A DNA stretch of 40,802 bases from Stramenopiles sp. TOSAG23-2 (lineage: Eukaryota; Sar). The notes beneath the pieces were generated by a model that was not told the origin of the DNA, ran no database searches, and worked only from the letters and a program-made list of their open reading frames with translations. The stretch is from the NCBI GenBank assembly GCA_900128395.1, contig LT649303.1, forward strand, positions 412 through 41,213, given 5' to 3'. The first letter of the stretch is position 1. The number at the start of each line of letters is the position of its first letter. Below, piece after piece: positions 29,601-36,708 of this stretch. Position numbers and translations under genes: made by a program.

Positions 29601-32254
29601 TAATATCTTTTTCCTGGACTCAACCCACCTTCTGTTAATGGTCTTGTCCATGTCATTGATTTTAAGTTTAAGGCGAATAAATCGTTTCGAACTTCACCAT
29701 GTAAACAACAGCCGCCATAAATTAACATGGAATCTTTGTATATTATTGCAGCATGCCCATATAATGGACCAGGTTCTTGACCATTTTCAACTATGGCTGG
29801 CATTGACCATGTTGAAGTATCTAAATCCAATACATATAGCTCACCGAATATACCATCCTCCTCGCTAATACCACCATAAAGATACGCAATGTTTCCATTA
29901 TATTTATTATTGCTATAATCTTCAAACGTCGTATGTACTGCAAGTGAATGCGAATGTCTAGGTGGTGGTATGACACCAGTCTCATTACCACCTGTAAATG
30001 TACCGGGTACGTATACTTGCATCGAAAATATTGCGTCAAAGTCATTCAACTCTGAATTTTGTAAAACTTCGAATCGAAGCATGTTGGAAAACGGGACGCT
30101 TTCACTACCATCATATGAAAAGATTCCTTCCGGCTGATTCATACCTATAAGTCCATTGTTTGCAAGAATTTTACCTGGGGTACCAAACGTAAAAGAACCA
30201 ACCTCCCCTGATGGCTCATATCCATTCCAAAAACAAACTTTGGCACCACTAATTATATTTTCTACTTTTCGTATTTTGTACATTCCACCTGTATTGAAAT
30301 ATATAATATTATTATCCTCGTAGCATCCATCCATATTATCGAAGTTCTCAATCTCACCACCCCACGTTTTCCCTTCAAGTTCTGTTGCAGCTAATTTACA
30401 ATTCACTGAAGTTTTGATATGGTCGAAATTATAATCACACGGACCACCATCTCTACTTGCAATCCTATAATCGACATCCTCATAAGCCCATTTATTTTTG
30501 ATACCTGACTCATCCACATGCTTATTACCGTCCAATCGTTTAACTTTAATATAACCTCGAATTGCTGAAAAAGTATGGGGAACAATGATTTCACATCTAA
30601 TGTATGATTTTCCAAAAAAATCAAATCGTAAACTGTTTTCCTCTAGATAATTAGAAACTGAATCTTTATGGCCAAACAAAGTCTTACACCTGACCGAACT
30701 GCTTGAAAAGGTGATATTGTGCCATTTGGTTTTATTAGTTACATATGAATATTGCGATGCAATAAATGTTCCCCAGTTATTATTTGTATTACTGTCATCA
30801 TACACGGGAGAATCTACAGTCGCTGTATCGCAAGATTCAGGCGGCACAAGACGATATGATCTAAAATAGTTTGCTGGTTTATTGACTGGACTTGTTTCAC
30901 AAGCGTCATTTAAAAATTCTTGGAAACATTTTTTTTCATCTGTAGTAGAACCGGAAATAACGCTATTTTTAAAATATGTACATGGTGGGTATGCATTTAA
31001 ACCTAACCTGGCATAGCATTTTTTAGCACAGATATCCCGTGCGGCATTTTCATTATTTGGATGATTGCCATCCATATCATATATTTCGAGATCATTCCCG
31101 TCATTGTATATTAAATTATTGCTACCACAATCGGCTGTTGTAGTAATTTGTTCAATTTCGTTCCAAGGACACATTACTGAACAAGCTGATGATGGTATAC
31201 CTACATGACAAACACACATATACCTTGATGATTTATCTGATCTGCAAGTCATAGTTTTAGTAATCTCTTTCGCAAAATTGAAATATATTTGATTATCATT
31301 TCTATCTTGTATACAACCATATACTTTGGTATTGTCATTGAATTCAAAATCACCAGCACTAATATCGCCGATATTAAATTTAAGCCTATTCACAGTCGCA
31401 TATGCACGGCATTGTTCAAATGTAAGTGGATTTGGACATGAACCTTTGTCGCCATAAATTGCAGGAGTGTTTGTAGGATCATTAAATAAACCATATACAT
31501 AAGCATTAACAAAACCTTTATACGGACCATATGGAAATGCTGTTATTCCAGTATGTACATCTGAAAAAGTACCACATGTACCAAACCATTTTGTTTGCCA
31601 TACTGAATTTTCATTTTGGGAGCGTTCCCATGTACAATCAGTAAATTCTTTTTGTAAATTCCTATGACCTACCACACTTAACGTGTCCCATTGTATACCC
31701 CCCAAAGTGTTACATATATGACCAGTATAAAGAACATATACAAAACCATCTGTACCTAAACATGTTGAATCAGGCAAGAATGCAGTACTAACAATTGTTT
31801 CTACTTTTTTACCAATTGTTCGACATGTTCCATTATTACCAGTTGGAAGTAATGCATGGTGAAAATCTTTAGCATATGAACATTTACCTTTTCTAAAAGT
31901 TCCTACTTTATTGCCATCATTAGAATCTGGTAAACTTCCACCTTTCCATAGACACGATTGTGTTGGATAAAAATAATCAAAACCAACGCACTGGGAAGAA
32001 TGTTTATCACATACAGTTTGGCATTTGTTAATACTCATACCCGATATGCCATAATTAGCAATGCTGCCATCATTCCACATATGTATTGAGGGACCTGATA
32101 AACAATGTCTCCCAGACGTAGATACATACGTTCTTGCTTCTGCATATAGTATATGATTATTTAAATACGAAACAGTGTTTATAATTATAATCAAACTGAG
32201 AAGACAATTAAAGTAAGCTGTAGTGATATGAAAAAATTGATAATACAATTTCAT
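20657..32254 (-). CDS. Giant secreted or surface multidomain protein with Kelch, LamG-like, PAN-like and Cys-rich modules
   Basis: 3865 residues in one uninterrupted frame. The N terminus has a signal peptide or anchor (hydrophobic core about residues 14-36). A PAN/apple-like Cys module follows (about 50-130). Kelch repeats occur in three separated blocks: about 765-925 (AYLYGG, MLIYGG, AYIYGG), about 1985-2020 (MIIFGGYDG) and about 2335-2415 (MHVYGGWDG, MITFGG). A LamG/concanavalin-like domain is at about 950-1025 with further such beta-sandwich segments at about 3050-3300. A C-type-lectin-like stretch is at about 1335-1440, a GSGY/GD beta repeat at about 1870-1912, and a furin-like Cys-rich cluster at about 2880-2956. 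No C-terminal membrane segment is visible. These modules bind glycans or proteins, so a cell-surface, extracellular-matrix or adhesion role is inferred. A 35-residue in-frame duplication lies at about 3544-3613. The specific function is unknown. Confidence 0.85.
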   Translation of the reverse strand: MKLYYQFFHITTAYFNCLLSLIIIINTVSYLNNHILYAEARTYVSTSGRHCLSGPSIHMWNDGSIANYGISGMSINKCQTVCDKHSSQCVGFDYFYPTQSCLWKGGSLPDSNDGNKVGTFRKGKCSYAKDFHHALLPTGNNGTCRTIGKKVETIVSTAFLPDSTCLGTDGFVYVLYTGHICNTLGGIQWDTLSVVGHRNLQKEFTDCTWERSQNENSVWQTKWFGTCGTFSDVHTGITAFPYGPYKGFVNAYVYGLFNDPTNTPAIYGDKGSCPNPLTFEQCRAYATVNRLKFNIGDISAGDFEFNDNTKVYGCIQDRNDNQIYFNFAKEITKTMTCRSDKSSRYMCVCHVGIPSSACSVMCPWNEIEQITTTADCGSNNLIYNDGNDLEIYDMDGNHPNNENAARDICAKKCYARLGLNAYPPCTYFKNSVISGSTTDEKKCFQEFLNDACETSPVNKPANYFRSYRLVPPESCDTATVDSPVYDDSNTNNNWGTFIASQYSYVTNKTKWHNITFSSSSVRCKTLFGHKDSVSNYLEENSLRFDFFGKSYIRCEIIVPHTFSAIRGYIKVKRLDGNKHVDESGIKNKWAYEDVDYRIASRDGGPCDYNFDHIKTSVNCKLAATELEGKTWGGEIENFDNMDGCYEDNNIIYFNTGGMYKIRKVENIISGAKVCFWNGYEPSGEVGSFTFGTPGKILANNGLIGMNQPEGIFSYDGSESVPFSNMLRFEVLQNSELNDFDAIFSMQVYVPGTFTGGNETGVIPPPRHSHSLAVHTTFEDYSNNKYNGNIAYLYGGISEEDGIFGELYVLDLDTSTWSMPAIVENGQEPGPLYGHAAIIYKDSMLIYGGCCLHGEVRNDLFALNLKSMTWTRPLTEGGLSPGKRYYHTFVFWLNKAYIYGGTNIPPPTLIKADPCGRRGKTSAITKTAVLQNGHVLKAPFNVNSKFGQFQTLTYETWIKFDAATFSGDSVEIFGGSTGNHGWFLKKHANCNFGHCLYLGESNVYGRIPIELNRWYHLAVTLDQDLQLKYYVNGQIDTDISLDNTCASTEYHYVKEGLPCPGGYDQVDNAATCQLVANDLSKTWGNQIASSNYIPGCVVRVANDISQTGYPDDTGDGIIAFNSNTDSTGNRGLKVCRRKNRLIVSQEGQRCPIYFVHVRTTSSECQTIANELSITYDVSSHNLEDHVPGCIFDQVSGNILFNDGGVELTDVSTAKGRPVCTPCLKSFIPDLGDKFVRGIGAAHLYNFRLWKRAVTQAELQCNALSTSIELTAEPYGPIFWPIFSTDLKDTIANQHLLNSDDSTATNINIAPLDFQASKHETIRNIIDRYDNICLDCSIACPGGAAPPCYDNYPWRTGTKTWENMKNEAISRGGRLPTLTEARALSVDDPQLSNIWIAVQNPNLYDKKDWMQLSRNSLLYPHGSSYVELLNGYPTWGDKSDVVVTPRSKYFAFVKGTSDTIYGDDVYMLNMKKLYWHRSKTSKNIPPIEISSINSGILTIPNGADYYDQAKFAVGDNVRIASKDPYETYSCVAGTRGRHRDGVFTVLSVEKLSTKTEVKILESIAGTVDTGNLELIDIKDGKIIIPGHFGIGTRLLTATITYDVNSASGKTCSAAGTYSISDNTELATTCRVASTGLNDAKCVDTASDEATCTALIDEGGTTHCVFTKGSTCRDSSNLEVDPCTDAVTDPTTCNNAGSCTYTHWTSITLKEHIQDMDSTNNINDGCLIRLHENDGCAVSRLNMRWKSYKARQPIKSLKDNIISVDDITGYGIGDEVTLTVNSDVNLHADATCDAENGISTYKVTGVITDRQINTCRSAITGLEDATCYDSLLSNPSLVTTADALLGSITTNVNEGTEFSDANPPVTVTTSGSGTGIALDLNIVSGVVSSVTVTTAGSGYQVGDTLTIPSGNLSTSNDVIITLVENDFVSQCTDPSCIRRYTDNAVVIASTTSILDMAVDGTNARCMLSRFVPPGYMKWTKLVHEDSSGDRTPTRRSGHSTVVDSGKMIIFGGYDGKRHLNDVQILDLENNINRKWMPGITRKIQGKYLYIHSERDALLTLLKIKVFDYYGNDIAVGKTVKHGFDRCPSGFPYAYSATMNFDSCCDDNKGFGDQRKRGNNCIPGSSEACTKKPCVDFVSATDSTAYPSTDAASWISIHLNEYNKQYENPIHRISILNGLSTYPTSGNNIHHSPEMMKRLKDAVLFITDEDIEELRDPMDYSLKWTLNDDPFQEYVNDRSDGYIEKDFRPVCLHRNLGSGCVSISAKLAYGSVCHSYPTLEKAFQACLHLPPESENYCNTITYLKSSGKTCFSYCSENFGCSTKTGSAGSVWRREVELPSPRSNHTAVVQNGVMHVYGGWDGQVIFDDLWNFDVTSGRWSSIHNLELKPYPRFSHASVLINGRMITFGGHSSEGIVPSSKLQCKKAGYCSPFKAIHVTGTKSAYLLRDGSQSYAEPTFPFKFWNDIDDELKIIEKSIVLDNAYHDGWYTVFTEAVGEGYGDYRLDDSNIRLLNLDGVNSAPPEECVINGNYQVRIEYGSALSNYVQFTVPSGSNIFEQQINQNIQLSGVTSSFSEFGTTATFCHACVKDGTRFGDSCWAVTKDNDNNRQYGCNGPNWEGIGVYYGGKARILSTLGWGGGFAGDKLNNGQKGGLPSVGVVIKVKCDQIENIVEVELDDDATLYIFSDTRNSAVDFGTVPQYRYDSLDNTLYRDISTSVWKQSMDNSGNALSTPYYIRLSFHGEYIEGEYLNDATKNDFVGLFNGKKGHFKMGSGGSNTLSFEISYSSKQITIHTTPNSIVLSYYNGDFSFNALFLEKSEPSLTLKNDNLLPGASGGPYTFNVWKSRIRKRNQRRKYHLNNDWKGTFGFALMPQHSATVCDKCGTRNDVSELLLYSTEGCEVNCFGCLSHETCVVCEDRFYLKNGNCYPSDICPHGIQSFNMPGKLPDVVCVTCSNGFSHCKGLTGYGRPATYVPSFNPFEKSTNLLTGNKDVFEISKINLGSVIAYTNYHVSFDIYPYSKSIGRNEIFRFTSSDKDCCAYLDKYLCVSFVPNNENALYFDSGQTVEKINLDLQVSFGSMRDGNMIMHIPAVSSGILLNQWSKVNIHVINNVYTVAVNRYKTSLTTTRRYRRPVRNDHLNIHFGQDPEQVLKSSPFVANGPFEADVLPSKNFIFLGSTGLFSDFTLSFSIWTTANKIYSKEIIRFSDGRSKSPVIRFDINGNLDIIMSENEQNITKDFISFKSSDHNLFDSEGWKHVLIDVHHNTLKASIQDESNTNIMPEVSVTLEGSYRPYKHDGKVYIKSNFVEEDSSIGAWTKILQIDGAEYTPDTNAQDELSDTKGDRKMSDVDINTIPADNNGYNYYMFTDDKTEEELVLYVRTKEEFQDTASVFGWKGSSPTALYDFCYLDHFQSITECIWTNRFFAGFGTGLGRSCNQWQFDDSSGSKCIQTSNTNKRCFSHGVQSSCSYLSVENQLRQNVKIYKLDLRIHSNFTGKCMEFFNDGASKSYDTLEQTCNDRRQRFCTYDEICPNGRFRKPIGGEHNSVDMWLPIENDEWVQIGTGAEGWCQKLSGNTVTYSDADWATTIENDEWVQIGTGAEGWCQKLSGNTVTYSDADWATTDTNVAHKQVYACCNNIADNNPKYLYIGNQNFGLKDITYTPTSTANNGQFAYFTYNPETSVAHDNHIGYTTIYENFQLSFEIKVDTKCNNTNVGQKCPILRFMSKSADMSPLISIKENSKLLCVNVHTECYDFGNGNPHNYELCADYEFASDGWQRVNIIYDNIQKNKLILNYPNDAYFKELELLSNGITSDGNICKIPRRKKGNVYLTTPDNSDYDYFSAGFDTMPEVRKIKYASLNFNSNANLREFTYNPV
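21416..21625. repeat. 105-bp exact tandem duplication (21416-21520 / 21521-21625), in frame
   Basis: Duplicates a 35-residue block of the giant protein (starts TIENDEWVQIGTG). The frame is preserved and the copies are identical. Confidence 0.92.
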
Positions 32255-32750
32255 TGTGATCGTAGCAGAAACACGTTCAATCGCCTTGAATAATAAAGAT
32301 GTTCAAGCTATGTATTTGTATAAAGTGTGTGTATATATATATATATATCGTCCACAAATAGATCTGATATATGTTTACAATATATATCTAGATATTAAAA
32401 TATAATATTTGTTAAAGTTAAAATATGGTATAATATAGATGTATTAATACATATATATATATATAGAGTATAATACTATAATAAGAACTATTATTATATT
32501 AACAAATATTATTAATATAAATAACACAACAACACACTATAACACTTACCAACTGGTGGTATTATACACACTCTATATATTTTTTGAAAAAAATGAAACC
32601 AGAAGATAAAGATTGGCAGTGCAAGAAAGTTAAAGTAAAGGGTGCAAAAAGCACCAAATGAAAATTTTGATGCTATAATATTCTTATAGGGCTAAAGGTT
32701 CAAGGCTACTTATTAGTATATAATATTATAGTATACAACACATAATATTT
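32255..32750. promoter_or_regulatory. Spacer between membrane-protein gene and giant gene (both minus)
   Basis: Carries a 14-bp palindrome ATGTATTAATACAT (32439-32452), a small hairpin GGTGC-AAAAA-GCACC (32641-32655) and (TA)n runs. It must include the 3' end of the membrane-protein gene and the giant gene's promoter. A 22-codon plus-strand ORF (32593-32661) is too short to support. Confidence 0.5.
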
Positions 32751-34025
32751 TTAATTTATTTTTTTTCCATCACTTTTATTGAATTTATTACTACTACTAC
32801 TACCAATTCGAAGGAGAAAGAAAAAGGTAATGCAACTGGCAATGCAAATCAGTGTTGCATGTTGAATCCATTCGTCTGATTTTTCTTTTCCACATACTGT
32901 GTACCATTTGTTATTATCCATAGATGGGCGTATAATTGTATTATCCTGCTTTCGATTTTTGCAATTATCGAATGAATGATAAACATGTGCCATTTCAATA
33001 TCTTTATTACAAGTATAAATTGAACGTTTTAAACCAGAAATATCGGTTCCTTCAATACCACAATCACCAAACGTTTGATGAACACCTGTTGAATTTTGAT
33101 TCATTGAATCAAAATTATAAATAGTCAAAATTAAATATGTATAATGAAACAATACACACAGGTAAAGCCAATATATGTTGTCAACTTTTTTTGTAATAAT
33201 TTCATTAGTAGTACTTGTACTTTCTTTTTTTTGAAAAACCAAAAGTGATATAAAAATAAAAAAAAGTATAAAACCAATGACAGAAAACAATAGTAACGGG
33301 GTTGTTACACCACCTGTTAATGCTGTCATGGAACCCATAATAATCATCATTATTGGAACACTAAAACAAAATATTATCATAACAGTTTTTATACATCCAT
33401 ATAATGATAATACATTTTTCTTTTTCATAACATTGATACGATATAGCAACCCCCACGTGAAGCAAAAGACGACCGTCCATAAAGTCGATGCAATTGGGAC
33501 ACCTAAATTTCTATACATCAACGAATTATCAGTTGTATGCCAGGTCCACCAAATGTATTTTGCACCTACAACATCCCACGGCCAGTAAAATACTGCACAT
33601 AATAATGAAATGAAACATGCATTTAATAATAAATGATTATTCTTAAAGTCGTTTCTAAACGTGTTCAATAACAATGTTGTTGGAATATATAGCCATGATA
33701 TATAATAAAAAAATATATACAACGGAAACCTTGGAGTTATCATAATTGCAGCTTGACTGTGAAAGAAATTATCAACTAAAGGTAAAAACGAGAAGATAAC
33801 ATCATTCCCTAATCCACCAAGTAGTGCACAACAAAACAAGCATCCTTGTTGCATTCTCACTCTTTCATCTTTTTGGTATAATAAATGTACTAAACAAATG
33901 AAAAAGTTCGCAGTATATACAAATTCACAGATAAGAAACGATGGAATATTTTCCAATACTAAATCTAAATTATTTACAGACCATGGAAATTCATCAAATC
34001 TATTGCCAAAAATTAATTGATGCAT
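32751..34025 (-). CDS. Multipass membrane protein of unknown function
   Basis: 424 residues with about nine hydrophobic segments spread over residues 30-305 plus one near the C terminus (about 386-404). A striking aromatic motif, FYWPWDVVGAKYIWWTWHTTD, sits at about 146-166, split between a membrane segment and its loop. A polar, Cys-containing loop (about 310-380, with CGIEG, YTCNKD, DNCKNR and TVCGKE) lies before the last segment and could be luminal or extracellular with disulfides. The N terminus has no cleavable signal. I do not recognise a characterised family. The Trp/His/Asp motif could bind a metal or pigment, which is only a guess. Divergent from the orphan gene at 34496 with a 470-bp spacer. 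Confidence 0.8.
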   Translation of the reverse strand: MHQLIFGNRFDEFPWSVNNLDLVLENIPSFLICEFVYTANFFICLVHLLYQKDERVRMQQGCLFCCALLGGLGNDVIFSFLPLVDNFFHSQAAIMITPRFPLYIFFYYISWLYIPTTLLLNTFRNDFKNNHLLLNACFISLLCAVFYWPWDVVGAKYIWWTWHTTDNSLMYRNLGVPIASTLWTVVFCFTWGLLYRINVMKKKNVLSLYGCIKTVMIIFCFSVPIMMIIMGSMTALTGGVTTPLLLFSVIGFILFFIFISLLVFQKKESTSTTNEIITKKVDNIYWLYLCVLFHYTYLILTIYNFDSMNQNSTGVHQTFGDCGIEGTDISGLKRSIYTCNKDIEMAHVYHSFDNCKNRKQDNTIIRPSMDNNKWYTVCGKEKSDEWIQHATLICIASCITFFFLLRIGSSSSNKFNKSDGKKIN

Positions 34026-34495
34026 CTGATGTTCTGTAATATAAAAAATATTTGAACCCCCTGGATCACACTAATAACAACGTAATATTACGATGTCTTG
34101 TTTTAATTTTATTATTTGATACGATTGATTATATTTTTGCTGATGTGGGAGATAATATATATATATATATATACCACACACAACAATGTATATCATCTTT
34201 TTTCTTCTTCTACTACTGATTAATTATCCGTATTACTTCTTTTGTTTCGTTTTTTTGGTGCTTTGAATTTTGATTTATAAAATAAAAATTGAATAACATT
34301 ATTAACATAAATACATATATATGAAATTGAAAATCTAAAAAAAATAAAAGAAAAAAAATCACAACCCTCTCTATATATATAACGCCATTCTATCAAGAAT
34401 ACATACGTAACCATATATATATATATATATACACACACATATACAATTTGTTGTTCGTGTTCTGTTGTATAATAATACAATTAATAAAATTTATC
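34026..34495. promoter_or_regulatory. Divergent promoter spacer between membrane-protein and orphan genes
   Basis: AT-rich with (TA)n at about 34157-34172 and 34413-34430 and a short CA run. No gene or distinct element. Promoters of both genes should lie here. Confidence 0.5.
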
Positions 34496-36211
34496 ATGAA
34501 TGAAAATGCTGTAACAGAGAAATTAGCAGGAAAATATTTTGATATACAACGCATTGATGAACATGGTGTGATACATACAGTAGAAAAAATAAAAATAAAA
34601 CAAAGCATACGCATGTACATAATTATCGCTTCTTGCGGGTTGAAAGAAAATAATCGCACAGTGTACGTACAGGTGAGACAAGCCATGTATAATACCCAAT
34701 TTATTCCTGTCAACGTACAAAATTATATTAAATTAACACAAGTAGAACAAAATTCAGGAAAAATATTGTTCCATTCAACATTTTTTGATAATAATTTTAT
34801 TGGAAAGCAATACATTGATAATGGGGATCAGAGGACTTCCAGAGCAAAAAGACAAAAACTTGCAATGCATAAGTTAGAAGATGCTGATGGCAATTTTGAA
34901 TTGATGAATGACTCGAGATTTCAAGTGCTTAATTATGAAACTGTACAAGATTCCATAACAAATATAATTGGCACAGAAATGACTGTAACACCTGAAGAAC
35001 GTGATAACGAGGCAAATAAGGAATTGAACGTGGAAATGCCACGGGAATCAAGGTTAGAAGTACATCAGTTACTGAAAGTGCTTGTAGATAACTTTTCTTT
35101 TTGGAGAGCAAAGCCGACTTTAAAACATAGTAAAGGAACCACAGCACAACTGAAATTTACCCAATCAGAACCATATTGGAAGATTGCACAAGATAATGCT
35201 GGAACATTATATGTTCATGAACTTACTAATGAAAAAACGCGTGAAAAGCCGAAAATTTTAAAATGGCAGCGTGTGAATGCACTGGATGACGAGGAACACA
35301 ATAGTGACGATACAAAGGTGATATGGTTCAACCAAGAGGATGTATTTGATATTGATAAAATAGAAGTATTGCAAAAAGATCCTGGTTTAGATAGAGTTAT
35401 TCAAACAATTCGACAATATTCGAGTGTCGAGGATAAAGTTATTATGAACAGGGCGATTCGGATTTTGGATCGTATTAACAAGAAACTAAAAAATCCAGAG
35501 GAGAAATATATTGATACAAAATCGTTCAATATCGATAAAGAGAAGGTAAAGGAGATTTTAACAAAAAATGTTGATGGTCGACGTCATAATTGGAAACACG
35601 ATGTACCAGTGAAGCGTACAGATATGAACCCATTTTACAGAAATTGTTGTTTTGTGCGTTTTACATGTAACAATATAGCTATGAATAGTATAGCAAAAAT
35701 TGTGAATAATACGACGGCACTTGAATTTGGTGCTTTAATCACACCAAAAAATCATTCCAGCGCTGCACAGAAAAGTATCTACCTGAAAGTAAGAAAAACC
35801 AGGGATTTTATGAAATTTCATGATGATGGCTCTATCACTTTTGATTATTATAAAGGAGGGGACTATTGGAAAGATGGAATGCCAAAGCATCAATTGGGAT
35901 TCAATGCTTTTAAGTCGAAACCAAATGATGAATATACTGTTGATCTACCTGGATATTTTAACTCAATACCGAAGAACGGGGGGAGAGGTTTAAATACTAT
36001 CATGAGTGTACTACAAGCGGATTCGAAAAATAAAAGTACCTTTTTATATGTGAAAAAAAATATTGATGCAATAAGAGAAAATGCAAAGAAATATTTCACT
36101 GGACAGCCAAATGGTAGATTAAGATTAGATGATATCGAAAAAATGTATGCAACTTTTGAATCAAAATTTAGAATTATATTTATTAGGTTTCAACAGAGAC
36201 GTGATGATTGA
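34496..36211 (+). CDS. Orphan basic protein of 571 residues
   Basis: The start is ATG 34496; the open frame extends upstream only through a TTG and a hydrophobic run that is probably untranslated. The protein is soluble, rich in Lys, Asn and Asp, with no signal peptide, membrane segment or zinc finger. A basic segment SRAKRQKLAMHK (about residues 118-129) could be a nuclear localisation signal. The most structured-looking part is about 360-570, containing RRHNWKHDVPVKR, FYRNCCFVRFTCNN, and FDYYKGGDYWKDGM. It resembles no family I can name; neither nuclease nor transposase catalytic motifs are evident. The codons and AT content match neighbouring genes. A 102-bp duplication at its 3' end lies mostly after the stop. 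Confidence 0.72.
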   Translation: MNENAVTEKLAGKYFDIQRIDEHGVIHTVEKIKIKQSIRMYIIIASCGLKENNRTVYVQVRQAMYNTQFIPVNVQNYIKLTQVEQNSGKILFHSTFFDNNFIGKQYIDNGDQRTSRAKRQKLAMHKLEDADGNFELMNDSRFQVLNYETVQDSITNIIGTEMTVTPEERDNEANKELNVEMPRESRLEVHQLLKVLVDNFSFWRAKPTLKHSKGTTAQLKFTQSEPYWKIAQDNAGTLYVHELTNEKTREKPKILKWQRVNALDDEEHNSDDTKVIWFNQEDVFDIDKIEVLQKDPGLDRVIQTIRQYSSVEDKVIMNRAIRILDRINKKLKNPEEKYIDTKSFNIDKEKVKEILTKNVDGRRHNWKHDVPVKRTDMNPFYRNCCFVRFTCNNIAMNSIAKIVNNTTALEFGALITPKNHSSAAQKSIYLKVRKTRDFMKFHDDGSITFDYYKGGDYWKDGMPKHQLGFNAFKSKPNDEYTVDLPGYFNSIPKNGGRGLNTIMSVLQADSKNKSTFLYVKKNIDAIRENAKKYFTGQPNGRLRLDDIEKMYATFESKFRIIFIRFQQRRDD

Positions 36212-36314
36212 TATGGTAGATTAAGATTAGATGATATCGAAAAAATGTATGCAACTTTTGAATCAAAATTTAGAATTATATTTATTAGGTTTCAACAGAG
36301 ACGTGATGATTGAT
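36111..36314. repeat. 102-bp exact tandem duplication (36111-36212 / 36213-36314)
   Basis: Repeats the last 33 codons and stop of the orphan gene. The second copy follows the functional stop at 36209-36211. Confidence 0.92.
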
Positions 36315-36708
36315 ATATATATATATATATATTCATAATTGCATGTGTGTACGAACCGTGCGTTATATATTTATATTATGACAACACATGATCATATGAT
36401 ATTATATCATATGATCATACGTATTATATTTGTATGGAGGTATGAGGTACATAATCATTTTATGTCATTAATTCAAAGACACGGGGGTTAAAAAATAATT
36501 TATTACGTCGTATGATATAGTAGTAGTATCATACACGACATTTCGTATCACATAAAAATACAAAACTTGTTAAAATATATGATGTGGTTAAAATCTACGA
36601 AGTCGTAAGTTATAATAATTTTACACTTCTCGTGTTAAGTAAATATGTTAATATATATAATATAATGTATAATTTTTGTATAAACATTCTCCCCCACAAA
36701 AATCTCTC
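36212..36708. other. Convergent 3' spacer between orphan and karyopherin genes
   Basis: No gene. Contains the end of the 102-bp duplication, a 31-nt perfect palindrome (36388-36418), a weaker inverted repeat around 36513-36535 (GTATGATA / TATCATAC), and the reverse complement of the shared 13-bp motif at 36585-36597. Confidence 0.65.
36388..36418. repeat. 31-nt perfect palindrome (15-bp arms, 1-nt centre)
   Basis: ATGATCATATGATAT at 36388-36402 and its exact reverse complement at 36404-36418. Placed in a convergent spacer; could form a cruciform or an RNA hairpin at a 3' end. Confidence 0.85.

Noticed and set aside
32593-32661. 22-codon plus-strand ORF with WQCKK and many Lys
   Set aside because: Too short and isolated to support as a gene; a RanBP2-type finger would need further Cys that are absent.
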